Assembly: GCA_007258455.2 (NCBI GenBank)
Contig: VDFB02000001.1
Location: 10,543,755-10,607,754, forward strand
Direction: 5' to 3'
Length of the DNA: 64,000 nt
From: Sequoia sempervirens
Lineage: Eukaryota > Streptophyta > Pinopsida > Cupressales > Cupressaceae
Shown here: positions 48,360 through 60,621 of the stretch, piece after piece
How positions within the stretch are numbered: position 1 is the first letter of the stretch
Layout of the letters: each line of letters begins with the position of its first letter
Notes under the pieces: generated by a model
Database searches by the model: none
Seen by the model: the letters and a program-made list of their open reading frames with translations, nothing else
Told to the model about the DNA's origin: nothing
Translations under genes and position numbers: made by a program

Positions 48360-49647
48360 TGTAGACACTGAAAATATACTAATTGGCATTGTGCATTCGA
48401 TCCTGACTTACTAACATCGTTTCTTCCCGAATCATTCCTTGATCTAACTGTTTAATCAAATTCCCCTATCTGATTAAATTCATCAATATTCGTCTCTTAA
48501 TTAAATAAATTATCTTCTTTAATTAAGTCACTTTCTCCTGCTAATTAAATCAATCCATCTGATCTAATTATCCTTATTTAATTAAATAATCAATTTATTT
48601 GATTAAATCTCTAAAGTCTATCCATTAAATTAAATAAATTAAAACCTTATTTGATTTAATTTAACACCACCCCTTTTAATTAAATAAATCAAAATCTTTA
48701 TTTAATTTTCCTTTTTATCATATTCCTCCCTTATCTAATTTAAATAAATCCATAAATCTAAGTCAAATAAGTCACATCAGCTAATCGCCTGTTAAATTAA
48801 TTAGCCCTTGAGTAATTTATTCTAATCTCATGTCACATCCTCTAGATAATGCAAGTTACACATGAAAATAGATTTAATTCATTTATTAAATCCCTATTTT
48901 CCTCATAAGGCATCTTTTTGGAATATTCTCTCAATTTGAATTCAAAAATTCTAACTCAACATGTACATCCAACAAGGCATTTAAAACCTCTTACATGTCC
49001 TTTGCCTTGAGCCAAGTGGCATTTATTGCATTTTCCCTTCCCTCTTACATGTCATTTCAACAAATTTGAATTTCAAATATTGGCATTTATTGGCACAAAC
49101 CCCAAATCTTGCACAACCATCATCCAGTCATAGCTTGACAAGTGGCACCATATCATTGGATGAATGTTAATCCCACATTTCTCAAATTTGGGCATTCATC
49201 CATCTTGAAATCCTATAAATGAAGAGCTCCTCTCCTCATTTTATCATCCACAATCCAAGAAAAGTTACCATGCTAAAATACTTAGCCATTTTCATTCATC
49301 CATTTTGAGTTCTTAGCTAGGTTATTGCAGATTTTGTTTGGAGCTCTCACCATTTCATCAAAAGTGGATCATCAATCTCTTCAAAAATAAAATATTGCAT
49401 CTTAGGGATTGGGAAAGGGCCAAATTTCCACATCAAATTGGCACCAATTCCCCCATGGGATTGAGAGTTTTTATATCTAATTAGGATTTTATCTTGTTTT
49501 TATCATTTGCATTGTGTTCTTCAATATTTTCATCCGTAGTTTGATTTGTAAATGGATTTCATGGGAAATCCTTCTTTTAGCTTGTAATTCCTTGTCTAAC
49601 TCGTTTATTCATGTTGTTTTGTAGGTACTAGGAAAAGGGTTCACACA
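48360..49647 (+). repeat. Tat-like element 3' LTR
   Basis: It matches 31469-32742 along its whole length, from TGTAGACACTG to GGTTCACACA, including the TTAATTAAAT-rich block (48455-48815). Confidence 0.88.
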
Positions 49648-49652
49648 AGACC

Positions 49653-51339
49653 TAAGTCTGTAAACTTGTTGTTTGACATAATCCCAAGGTTGGAACTCTT
49701 CAAAGTGAAGTTGGGTATCACTTGGTTAGTAGCTATGAATGCAATTCCCTTAATTGTGCATAATTTTTTTAAGTTTATTCATGAAGGTTTAGTGCATGTG
49801 ATTCATGGCATTGGTTATAGACCATCGATTGCGCATGGTAGCTATTCTTTAGATCACTTCTGGCCTACACCTGTTGGTCCTCTCCCGCCTAGGAAGGACC
49901 TCTTGTACCAAACTTATTAGAAGTATAAGAAAGGGTACTTAACACCTAGAGTGAGGTACCCTCCATCACCTTATGTTGTTTTGCATAGAGCATGCCTAAA
50001 AGATGATAGTGATGTCGCTAAGGCCCGTAGAAGAGAATAAGAAAAGTGCTCTCGAGGTTTCTTTTCTTCCTCTTTTGCTATCCAGCTTGACATTTCATCT
50101 CACCCTGGTGCGGTGCCATCAGATTTTGCTCCGCATTTGTGGGAGAACCCTATGGTGCCCGCTTGGAAAAAGCCTAAGCGTCCTGCTTTTGAACTTCTTG
50201 TTCTACCCATAGAGCCTAGGACCGTTCGATATGGTAGAAGGAAGGGTCCTCGCAGGGAATCCTCTATGTCTTGGCCTTTGCGGTATCCCACTGCTCCTAC
50301 TCCTAAAGCAGTGAATGGGAAGAGGCTCGCTACCAAGGTGCTAGAGTTGACTCTCCTTGTTGTTTCTCAACCTCTTCCTCCTGCTCCTGTTAAGGAGTCT
50401 GTCCCTCCACTAGAGATGAATATGATGGACACCCCTATGGCCAAGTAGGATCCTTTTGTCCCTTTACAACTCCTGGATTCTAGCTCAAAGAGTCATAGAA
50501 ACCGTCTTACATGTGAGCGCAAGCATCGGCAAAAGGTTCTCACAGTTGAGTAGGATGCTTTGCAGAAAAAGGAAGAGGAGATGACCACCCCTGCTTCAGT
50601 TTCTCTTGATGCATCCTCCTCTTTCCTCCCCTCTACTTCCATTTAATCGAGCTCAGTATCACTTTTGGCTACTACTATGAGTGTGAGTGTTTCTGACTTT
50701 AAAAAGGTGCAGGTGTTTATTTCTCCTCTAGTTGAGTTTCCCTTGTTGATGTACCTTCTAAACATCCTGACATTCCCTAAACCCGTGGACATTCCAAATG
50801 CTTTGGTGGTGTCCGTTGTGGTTTTATCCTCCTCCTTTGTGCCTCTTTCCTTGTCTGTGGGAAGTTCACACCCTTTGACAAAGCTGAAAGCAGAGGTTGG
50901 ACCTTCTAGAAAAGGAGGGTGTAAGAGGAGCCCACCCTCTCCAAAGGGTGGTCCTACGCTAGCTTGTTTTATACTGGTGATGGAGCAAGTTTTGGATTCC
51001 CTTGAGTTTTTCATCGCTCCCAAGTCACTTGGTGAGCCAAGTGATGAATCTTGGGCACTGTCCTCCCCATCCATTGAGGTATGACATGGCGCATCTGGAA
51101 AGTGTATGTTTAACTCTCTAGATGAAGTTTTGGTCTTGTTAGCAATCTTCACAAAATCACTAACCATAGCTCTACAAGAGCCTAGCGAAGAAGACCTTAC
51201 AAGGTCTTCTTCCTTAGCCCTTGTTGCAGGAGGGTCAAAAGCTCCTCCCCTTAATATTCCAACACTGCAGGCTCATCATCCTTCCCCTTATAATGATCTA
51301 GATTGGGAAGCTGATGACCTCTTAGTCGATGAGTGCTAG
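49653..51339 (+). pseudogene. Element C protease C-terminal part and Pro/Ser-rich frame
   Basis: Directly after the Tat insertion the frame reads FKVKLGITWLVAMNAIPLIVHNFFKF, a variant of the conserved end of a Ty3/gypsy protease (LG.PWL..M.AI...H..LKF). One main frame continues through stops at about 49918 and 50038, then reads APHLWENPMVPAWKKPKRPA (50113-50448) and further Pro-, Ser- and Leu-rich sequence in scattered frames to 51339. No RT, RNase H or integrase follows, so element C seems to lack pol beyond the protease. The long minus-strand frame at 50643-51167 is taken as a shadow. Confidence 0.55.
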
Positions 51340-52763
51340 GGGGAGACCTCTTCTTTATCTTTAGATTAGGAGTGTGTGTGTTGCGATGTGTTCCCACATG
51401 CTTATGTTATGTGCTCCTAGATGACCCTTGTCACCCTTGTTTGTGCTTGGATACAAGAGTGATTTTATGTCGTAAACCTTCTTCTATTTGTATCATCCTT
51501 CTTCCTCTATTATGTGTTTTGATTTTCGGCAAATTGGGGACAATGCAAAGTATTGGGGGCATTTAGGTTCCCCTTCCATGTTGACACAATTTTTTAATTT
51601 TTACTTTGTCTTCTCGTGCATTCTTCACATGCTCTGATATAGTATGGGACGGTTCATGACAATTCATTAATATACTATTACTATACTTATATATATTTAT
51701 GAGCAGCTCTAAACCTGAAATATCAGATCACCCCTGTGTCTCCTATTTTTGCTGCTTCTCTTTTTCTCTTTTATCTTTCTCTCTTTTTTGCTTTATTTTC
51801 CCCTTGTATGTGTGACAACGTTACTTTTACAATGTTTCAACTTTTAGAAAATGCATTTGTTGCCAACGAATCATTTCTTGAAAATCCTTGCAAGTTTTTT
51901 TTTGAAGATCGCATTCTCAACTTGGACCCCTAATGGAACATGTTTCCTTCATCATGGGTTTGCAAAGAAAGAACTTGGGAACTTTCCTCTGGGTGGGAGT
52001 AGAATTTTCCTACTGGATAAGAGTCAACCTTCCCCTCATGAGGGGGCATTTTCTTTCTTTCAAATTCCTTGGTGAAGTGAACATCTTTCGAAAGGATTCC
52101 TTGATGATGAATTGATTTGAGAAAAAATGTCACTTTTGCACTTTCAAACAATGTGTTCCTTGAGTGGACCCATTTTCTTTTGAAGGGTTCCTAAGGGACC
52201 CCTTTGAAATCCTTTCCATTTGTTGACTATTTGTGTGATTGTCTATTTGTTTTCCTGTTTGGTTGCTTTTTGTTTATTTGAATGTTTTATCCATGGATTA
52301 ACATGTCACTTTGTAGGTGTACTTATGAAGCTACTTTCTAGTCTGACATTGTGGAGTCCCCCTTACACTGGGCTTCTTTCATGAGAGAAAACTTGGGGGT
52401 TTCTGTCTTGCAGGTCTGTGGGCCTATAAGGCACTTACTTCACTAGGCTTCCTTCATAAGAGAGAACTTAGGGGTTTCCTTCTTGCAAGTCTACGGGCTT
52501 GTAAGATGCTTTCATCCTGCGGGATTTGTCCATCATTGGTCTGAGAGCCTTCAATGTACTTTGTGCAGCTTCATAGTTCTACAGAGCTATGAAGTCCTTT
52601 TCTTCAAAATTCCTCAGGGAGAGTACCTGTGGAGTCCTTTTCCTGCCTTGCAATTTCGAGTTCGTCAGATCACAGTATTCTTCATCAATGGTTTAGGTAT
52701 ACATCTCTAACCCTACTAACTCTTTGATCTAATTTACTGAACGCTTATTGATATTTATGCTCG
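51340..52763 (+). other. Element C 3' non-coding region
   Basis: No supported reading frame. A short internal duplication is visible: a block containing AGAGAAAACTTGGGGGTTTC (near 52383) recurs at about 52455. Confidence 0.4.
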
Positions 52764-52780
52764 CTAAAGAGGAGGAAAAA
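52764..52780 (+). other. Polypurine tract of element C
   Basis: CTAAAGAGGAGGAAAAA precedes TGTATAGGAG. The layout is like the AAAGAGGGGCAAAA/TGTAGACACTG junction of the Tat-like element, so the two are probably related families. Confidence 0.6.
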
Positions 52781-53650
52781 TGTATAGGAGCAAATTTGTA
52801 CCCCTTAAGAAAATTCCCCTTTCACATACCCTCACCTTAGAAAATCAAATCTGAAGAAGAAATTCCACATCATCCACCTACCTTCCATCCACCTGGCATT
52901 TATCTCATGTGTCAATGAGAATATTTTTCAAGGACGAATGCATGGCGTGTGGATGTTTGTGTGTCGCGCTATCGTCTCTGATGGATTCCTGCGTGTGAAG
53001 TTGGCAGAGGCATTACACACCCGATTGGGGCCTAATTGTAACATCCCTCTTTGGCCAATTGACCCAAAATTTCCTTATTCTTTCTCATTCCACCTTCAAA
53101 AAATACATTCTCACTTCATTTCACTCTCTAGACATTCACATTTGATCTTTTAGCAATTTTCTATAACTTCTTCACTCTCTCAAGCAACACTCCAACATTC
53201 CATGTTGTGAGCATTGCAACAGCTTTGAAGCTCCATCAACTCCACATTGCAAGTGTGAGGCAAGCCATAAAATTTGTGGGCTTGGACTCTTGCGAGACCT
53301 CCCTTCATCACTGCTGTGGCTTTGGTGACTTTGCCAAGTCCATACCTTGGATTCTCCTCCATTGGCTAGTGAGATTTTGGGTGGAGGTGGTAACGCTTCA
53401 CTCCTCTCCTTTATGATCTGGTAGAGTAGCATAGTATTGTTTTGTAGTGTTCATTGCAATCTTTCTTCCTTTCTATTTTCTTTATCATATTGTTCTACTC
53501 TGTTGCTTTCTAGCTGTTCATGGAGGTGGAAACACCAAAACAAGGGTTTGACTAAGGTAGACCCCTATACAACCCCAACAATTTTCCCTCTTTCTTATGT
53601 GTAGGTGGATGTACGTGTGGAGCTAGCTCGTGAATTGACACTTTTGTGAG
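52781..53650 (+). repeat. Element C 3' LTR (end approximate)
   Basis: The start TGTATAGGAGC is set by the polypurine tract. No 5' copy is in the window and the 3' end is unknown; it may reach about 54080. No genes are seen. Confidence 0.45.
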
Positions 53651-54567
53651 ATTATCTTCATTACCTTAGCTTTCATTTACTTGCTTTATCATCTCTGTCT
53701 CTATTTCTCATACTTTCTTATTCTATTTACATCGTTAAAATCAACTAGTTAGGTTGTTAGTTAGTTTTTAGGCAGTTTGTACTATACTTTGTGTTTTTTG
53801 GACGTATAAATGCTAGCATGCCTGAGAGACACCAACATGCCACATTGTCATCCCATAATTGTGTTGTTATCCTCATACAGAGAGTTGTCTGAGGTGCAGT
53901 ACTGACTCCAAAAACTAGCTTACCTAGCCTAAACTTGAACTCTAGATCTATAGAGTGAGAAAAGTACTACATAGTGCTCTTCATTCTTGATCCTCACCCC
54001 AAGGGATCCTTTAGAGTGAGGTAAATTGGGGTAGCCCTCAGCTCTCAGCTCTCTGTGACCTGGAGCCTTGATGTGGTTGGTCACCCTCTCTTACAATACC
54101 CTTAAATTTTATTTACTTATATTTATTTTATTTTATTTTTTACAAAAATTAGATGGATGCACAACTGAATAGGGAAAGGGGCTATTTCCTTTTGTATTTT
54201 CTCACAATGACCATAATAGGAAAAAATTTATACCATTTTTTATTTATATCAACCATCTTAGATCCAATGGTGGGGTCTATTTTGTCTCAAGTGGTCATCT
54301 ATGAAATTTTCCCCACAAAACCCTCATATGAAAGCACAATCTAAGAAACCTTTTGACCCAAATTTCTTAAACCCTAGATCTACAATAAGCCCAACAAATT
54401 TGCAAACCCCAAAAGCCCAAATCTATAAAAAAAAACTCGCACATGTATTTCATACCTTATAATGCCTTAGATCTTTCCTACATTACCATGGATTCAACTT
54501 TGCATCAAACCACTCAAATAAGGGTTGTAACAAAACTTGGGAGATTACACCTCCCATAACCATGAAA
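53651..54567. other. Unassigned, partly internal to a minus-strand LTR element
   Basis: The right end (about 54480-54567) follows a minus-strand primer site, so it should be the leader of that element. No reading frame or second LTR was found. Confidence 0.3.
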
Positions 54568-54579
54568 GCTCTAATACCA
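54568..54579 (-). other. Primer-binding site (tRNA-iMet type), minus strand
   Basis: TGGTATTAGAGC on the minus strand, two bases from an LTR edge that reads CCTAACA. Same sequence as the site at 25379-25390. Confidence 0.65.
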
Positions 54580-54581
54580 CT

Positions 54582-56340
54582 TGTTAGGAAATAATGTATC
54601 AATAGGTCCAATTCATTTAATCCATTTCCTATATAACCCCATGATATAAGAAAGCATGCATACAAGCTTGGGTGAAGCCACACTAGTGGTTTACAATTGA
54701 AGTGAGGAAGGAAAACTCACAAAAAATGAATGCATGGAAAAAAAATTGATTTTAGGGATTCGTACGAACCTACCAGTTCGATCGAACCAATTAGGGGTTC
54801 GCTAGAACCTAGGTTCGGGAAAACCCTTTCAATACTTTCCCGCCAAAAAATCCAAAAAAGCCCCTTATAAAAGGGGGGTTCGAATGAACCCTGGTTCGCT
54901 AGAACCCCCCTGGTTCTAGCGAACCCCCCTTTTCCCTAATATTTTAATTTGTTCACATAAAAAACCTATTTTTTTACGCTTTGAAGCTCCGGATGAGGAT
55001 GAAAATGGGGGAATCTTTAGCAACCAAACATGGAATCATGTAGTCTTTAGAACGAGCTATCCAATGAATATAATTTTAATATGTTTTGGTTTTATTATGT
55101 ATTTGTTTTTTTAGTTTTATTAAACATAGGTTTTTCATCAAAAATGAAGGTCTTTATTCTGCACATGTGGAAAAATAGTAGTTTATCAAAAAAAAATTTA
55201 AAAATATGAGCGCACCAGATATTGAAGTCCTTGATCCGACAAAAAAAAAAATTGAATTTCGATATATACAAAAAAAGTTACGCATTATACAGTCGTGCTA
55301 TGTCTGAATTATCACTGGTTTGACTTCGAAACTTGATTAAAGAAAAAATATTTAATAAAAAACTATCTAACCAAGTGGAAGCACTAGATATCAGAGTCAA
55401 AAATGCAAATTCAAAATAATTGAAATTTTATCCTTCATGGAAAAATAAATTATGCATTATATAGTGTGTGTCACTTTTTAAAAATGTTGTTTTTTGAAAA
55501 AAGCCAGTTTTGTGGGAGATGAAAAAAGAAGTGCAATCTAATTCTGAAAATTTTGAAAAAAATAGTTTTGGAATCTATAGACAAAATGTGACGAGACTCT
55601 AGTTTGCATCATCTTCAAATTCCTCATGGTTTAGCCGCTATAGGTGCCTAAATGTGAAGATTTAGTTAAAAATAAAAAATTCAGTGTCCAGTTTGGCCAA
55701 AAATTGTAAACCACTATTGTGGGATCACCCGCTTACAAAATAACCATAATGAATAGATCAAATAGACAAGCCACAAGATGACACAAGATATACCCTAGGA
55801 AAACCCTAGTTTTAAAAAGTATCCATAATCCATGTATTATTCAACAATAAAATAATACATGCACAATTTAAAAAGTTATAACATGAATAATTTTGAAACA
55901 TCAAGACTCTCAAATGCATCCTCCATGTTTCCAAGCATGAATCCACACATTCCATGACATGCTTCATATATGCACTCCTCAAAAAGACTCAATAATGACA
56001 ATCCACTCACCTAGTCAACCTTAACCACTAAGCATGTGTTTTCTTTTATAGACACAAGCTCACACAAATACAACCAAGTGGTAAGATAAATCCATGTGCC
56101 ACAAAACCATGTGAACACAAAACCATTGACCCCTCATTTAATATTGGGTACTAAGTTTTCATATTATTAATTGCTTTCCCCAAATATTAAATTATTATCT
56201 TATGTCTCCCACACATAAAATAATAACCTAATGTTAAATTACAACTTTACAAGTGGCCCCAAATAATTACATAGTGTGGCTAAACACACCTCCTAGGTGC
56301 ACCACAACAAAATAATTATTTAATTACAACAAATTATATT
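54582..56340 (-). repeat. LTR of a minus-strand copia-like element, split by T4-e
   Basis: Without T4-e it is about 690 bp. It has a diverged full-length relative at 62651-63310; shared blocks include AAGCTCACACAAATACAAC and a TGTGG.TAAACACA stretch. The primer site on its left makes it the 5' LTR of an element that ran leftwards. The right edge is approximate. Confidence 0.6.
54670..55730 (+). mobile_element. T4-e: best-preserved T4 transposon, 1061 bp, TSD GCTT
   Basis: The left end GGGTGAAGCCACACTAGTGG and the right end CCACTATTGTGGGATCACCC are inverted. A perfect 4-bp duplication GCTT lies at 54666-54669 and 55731-55734. A left subterminal array of GGTTCG/GAACC palindromes spans about 54757-54930, including GGTTCGCTAGAACC and GGTTCTAGCGAACC. 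The body matches T4-a, -b and -d. No transposase frame. Confidence 0.88.
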
Positions 56341-57699
56341 ATATCAATTTATGCAATGGCATACAGTTCACGAAATTTTAAGAGTCTTAAAAATAAACCA
56401 CTAAAGAAATAGTTACCACCATTAAAGACAATTGTAAAGGTAAACAAAATCTTATGGTTGAAGAAAATTGTTGTAAGACCTTGAAAGAAGATGATATTTT
56501 GTTTGAAGCTATCATCTTATATTGAGGAATCTACATGTTTGGAGAAAAGTTCACAATTTTGTTTTGAAAGATGTCCACTATTTAAAAATATTAGTTTTAG
56601 TTGAAAATAAATCACAACATTGGTGAAGTGGCTTCCACAAAGAAATAGTTTCCACTAAGGAAAGGACAAGTTGTTGCGGCAAAACAAAGAAGATAAAGCT
56701 ACTAATTTGGATTATTATTTTTTTGTTCTAACGAAGTCACCAAAGAAGGTATGCCTAACTACGAAGAAAATCGTGAGAAGTTTTCACTTAACAAAGAGGA
56801 TCAATATTAATAAGAGGGTCATATTTTTTTCCATTTACTCCTAGTTTTATCTCATAAAATAATGAGTTACAATTTTCTAAGTAAATCAAAAAAATTAATA
56901 GAGGTTGTTGTAGTTCATTTTTGAAAGGACAACAATAACTTTGAGATATCATAAGTTGTATTAAGGATCTAAGAATAAATAAAGAATCTAGGATAGAGTT
57001 CATAGGAGATTAAATAGGTAATTGTAGTTTATAAAGAAAAAGCCATCAATTTGGAGGAGGAAGGAGAATCTGTCAATTATAAGCAAATTGCAACTAGGGA
57101 AGAAGACAAATGAGATCATAATAGTATGTAGATAATTGAAAAGAAAGATCATTATGAAGAGGTGAAAGTAAATCATAGTTTTTTAGAAGAGTTTTTCCCA
57201 CCCACTAATTAAAAAGAAGCTACCAAATCTCAATAGAATGGAAAAAAAATTAGTAAGAGGGAGTAAAGCTATAGATTGAAGCCATAAATTTATTTGTTGA
57301 AAATTATAATAGTCCATAACACATTTATCATGCCAATAAAGGTAGATTAGAGAAAAAATTAAGTGGAAGATTGAAACTTGTAATGAAATTAATTTAAAAT
57401 ATTTTAGATCTTTGAAGATAATTTAGAAGGTATATTGGGGCATAAATCTTCTGAGTTGCAAGAGACAAGTTGCAACAAAGGACAAAAAAAATCACTTCCA
57501 ATGATCGTAGATTTTGAAGAGGTTGAAGTTTCGAAGGAAGATATCAATTCGAGAAGAAAATTGCATGTGATAAAAGACAAGTGGGAAGGGATCTTATAGC
57601 TTTAGAAGAAGTATATCTACATTTGATCAAAGAAGAAAGGTGATCACAAATTTTCCTTAACTTTTCACAACATTTGATGAAGTCTATATTATTGTTGAA
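56341..57699. other. Unassigned AT-rich DNA
   Basis: Probably the 5' or central part of the decayed element whose gag remnant and 3' LTR follow. No frame is long enough to support a call. Confidence 0.3.
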
Positions 57700-58570
57700 C
57701 TTGTCTAAGTTTGAAAAGATACAAAGTGGTAGATCATTTCAAATCATGGAAAAGTGAAGGTGGTAAAGCTATCAAAATTAATCACCATCAAGTATTACAT
57801 AAGTGATTTTTCTATGGTTAAAATTTAAATGTATAAGGAAACTATTTGTTTCAATGGGAAAGATAGGGAAAAGAGTAAAGAAGGATAATGAAAACTCAAT
57901 GTGTGCAAAATATATTTTGGAGAAAAAAATAGAGAAAGTTGGAAAGATAAATGAAAAATTAGAGTAAAATAGATCACAAAAGGAAGATATATCAAAATTA
58001 AGAGAAGAAAATAATGTGTTCATTCAATTACTTGAAGCTTATGTAAAGAAAAATCAGTGTCTAAAATCTAAGCCTACACTATGTGATATATCATGTGATA
58101 CAAATGATTTGTGTGCTATATTCGAAGTTTCATCAGATACAGAGTGTAAGGTTGGAGATAATGATATTTTTGAATCTACACTTCTTTCTAGTTGTGATAA
58201 TAATGACAAAGAATGTTGGGTTTAAGATAATGAAAAGAATGGGATACTAGAATGAAAATATTTGGGAAAATATGGATAAGAAATTATAAATCCCATTAAG
58301 CCATAGTGAGGTTAAAAAATGAAGGCCATGAATATGCTAGTAGAAATAAAAAGGATGTTATAGGTGTTACATATTTAAACAGATTATTTTAAGGAATACA
58401 ATGCAAATGGTAGTCTCATTGTCATAGGTATGGATATAGAAAAGAGTTTTGGTGGGATTTTCATCCTTGTAGTATATGTAGATTGAAGAATCATTTTGAG
58501 AAATTATGTTGGAACAAAAAGTGGAAGAAACAACCTCTAAAAGATAGTATAAAGATTGATTATGGATGAA
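57700..58570 (+). pseudogene. Decayed retrotransposon gag remnant with zinc knuckle
   Basis: A CX2CX4HX4C zinc knuckle is readable at 58468-58509 (CSICRLKNHFEKLC), followed by a basic stretch (WNKKWKKQ), as at the C-terminus of LTR-retrotransposon gag. A short open frame at 58016-58225, in another frame, is acidic and unrecognised. Stops and frameshifts are dense. No pol is seen before the polypurine tract at 59271, which implies a large internal deletion. Confidence 0.4.
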
Positions 58571-58789
58571 TTGGTGTATCTAATTGTGAAAAAGGTCACA
58601 AATATGTTCAAATGTTTTACAAGCATTAATATTTGTATGCCAAATGAAATAACAATCATGAAAGGTCAGACATTATCCTAGAAACCATATAATTTAATCT
58701 ATGAATTTTGACCACTATAAGGGCTACTTGAATTCTATCCATGCAGTGACATGATAGTTGTAGTTGGAGATCTCATATATGTAGAATAG

Positions 58790-59055
58790 GTACCATTGAT
58801 CACAAAGTTCATTACTAAATAAAAAAAAGTTATAGTGTTGATCATAGATATCATTGTTGAATGGTTATAGCATTGATTACAAAGATAATTTTTGAACCTA
58901 AAAATTTATATTGATTGCAAAGACCATTGTTGAAAAGTTGTAGTGTTGATCGCAAAGATCATTGTTGAAATTGATTGTAAAGATCACTGTTGAAATTGAT
59001 TGCAGAGATCATTGCTAAATCTATGAAGGTTTTTATTGCAAAGATCATTGGGAAT
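58790..59055 (+). repeat. Degenerate tandem repeat, GATTGCAAAGATCATTGTTG type
   Basis: About eight imperfect units containing ATTG(C/T)AAAGATCATTGTTGA-like sequence follow one another at 25-50 bp spacing. Not coding. Confidence 0.65.
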
Positions 59056-59270
59056 GCTTCACTTCATTTATTTTTATAACTATGAAGAACATCTTACTAT
59101 GGATAATGATGGAGAAAAGTAGTTAAGGCTATTCAAAACAAGGATAAGTTTTTATAATTTCAAGAAGACATTGGTGTTAAATATTCTTTATTTGTACATG
59201 GGTAGTTGATAAACCTATTTGTTATAGGTGGCCCCATCATCTAATTAAGTTACATGCGATAAAATAAAGT

Positions 59271-59280
59271 TTATGGGGGG
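59271..59280 (+). other. Polypurine tract candidate
   Basis: TTATGGGGGG directly precedes TGTTAAAAATATAAATTG, a typical copia-type 3' junction. Confidence 0.5.
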
Positions 59281-59600
59281 TGTTAAAAATATAAATTGTA
59301 TTTAATCACACTATGCCACATTTTTCAAGTATAGTCATGCCTCATGGAAGAGGTCCACATCTCTCTATACATCTTATCTATTTAAGGATCTTTAGATCAA
59401 TTTATTAAATGAATATAATGAGAAGATATCAATTCAAGCTCTCCAATTTCAACACATTTAACTTCATTACAATTTAGTTAATCGACCCTGTTTCCATTTT
59501 CCAAGAGGTCCTATAAAATCTTTACTTCCTCTATTTGTATTTTATCTTTCATTTGTTTCTTATCTAAAATAATGCACAACATTTGAATTTGGGACATATG
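59281..59600 (+). repeat. 3' LTR remnant (end approximate)
   Basis: The start TGTTA is set by the polypurine tract. It may end near CACAACA at about 59583. No second copy is seen. Confidence 0.4.
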
Positions 59601-60621
59601 TGATTCCACTATTCTACCAATGTGGCCTGTAGCAATAATAGAGGTCATGCCTTAAGTAAATTTAGATGTTTGTTGATTGGTATAGCTAATTGTAGGTTCT
59701 TTTCTTAGATTTTTTTTATCTTCCTCCTTTTTAAATTGACGCCATCACACTCCACTTTGAAATAGTGTTGCTAATATGAAGATAATCATTTTAAATCTAT
59801 AATTTAATATTTGTGATTTTATGAAAATGACTTTAATTACAAGAAGCAAAAATTACTTAAATTTTACATGATAATCAAATATAATATGTTATTACATCAA
59901 TAATGAAGATATAACATACATACATAATTGAATATTCTTCAAGAGCTAATAAGTTTGTCTTTGTTCATAACTTCTCTTAAAAATTAAGTGAACAATGAAA
60001 AGAAAACCTTACATGACTTTGTTATTACAAGCTTTGAATCCTTCCATAGAGTATAAAATTATATGGAACTATGTTGATTAACCTACTTATACAATTAACA
60101 CTACCACCATTCACTATTGCTAACCTCCAAATTTATATATTAATTTGCCTAGTTGATTATGCAAATCACATAATTAGACGAACATATCATATTTTTGATA
60201 GACATAAATTATACCACCTCTACCAAGACTAAGAATAGATCATATATGAAAATAAAAATGAGATGAATGAACAACTTTTAAGATCTAAATTTGAGAATCA
60301 ACCCTACCTATCAACCAAAGTTTTATGATAATTATCCATTTGAAAATGCCTCTAAAATACTAAGACATACCCCAATTTAAATAAAATTATGTAAAAGCTA
60401 AATACATATATCAATGTACCTTTATATAAATTTTGACAAATTTTGACAATCTGTCTCAATCTTTTCTTTCATATAAATATGTTATTTATAAAAAAACTAA
60501 TTATATTTTATAAAAAAAAACACTCAGATACAACCATATAACCATCAAATTTAGACTTAACCACAACCATGAAAAAAAAAGTCTACCCTTCACTTGACAT
60601 GTAAAAGATAACAGGCAATAG
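59601..60621. other. AT-rich intergenic DNA downstream of the P450 gene
   Basis: No coding frame, transposon ends or RNA gene are seen. The P450 3' untranslated region must lie at its right end, but no clear polyadenylation signal was identified. Confidence 0.35.

Larger units (their letters stand above)
31469..49647 (+). mobile_element. Complete but dead Tat-like Ty3/gypsy element, 18.2 kb
   Basis: Both LTRs (1274 and 1288 bp) are present, with a primer site after the left one and a polypurine tract before the right one. The flanks GGACC (31464-31468) and AGACC (49648-49652) are a 5-bp duplication with one change. The internal order is gag, protease, RT, RNase H, second (archaeal-type) RNase H, integrase, then a 5.4-kb 3' region with an antisense frame. 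The second RNase H and the long 3' region are hallmarks of the Tat/Ogre lineage. It sits inside element C, whose reading frame resumes after the right LTR. Confidence 0.88.

Noticed and set aside
50643..51167. 174-codon minus-strand gene
   Set aside because: Antisense to the element C frame, with no recognisable domain and no start context; most likely a shadow.
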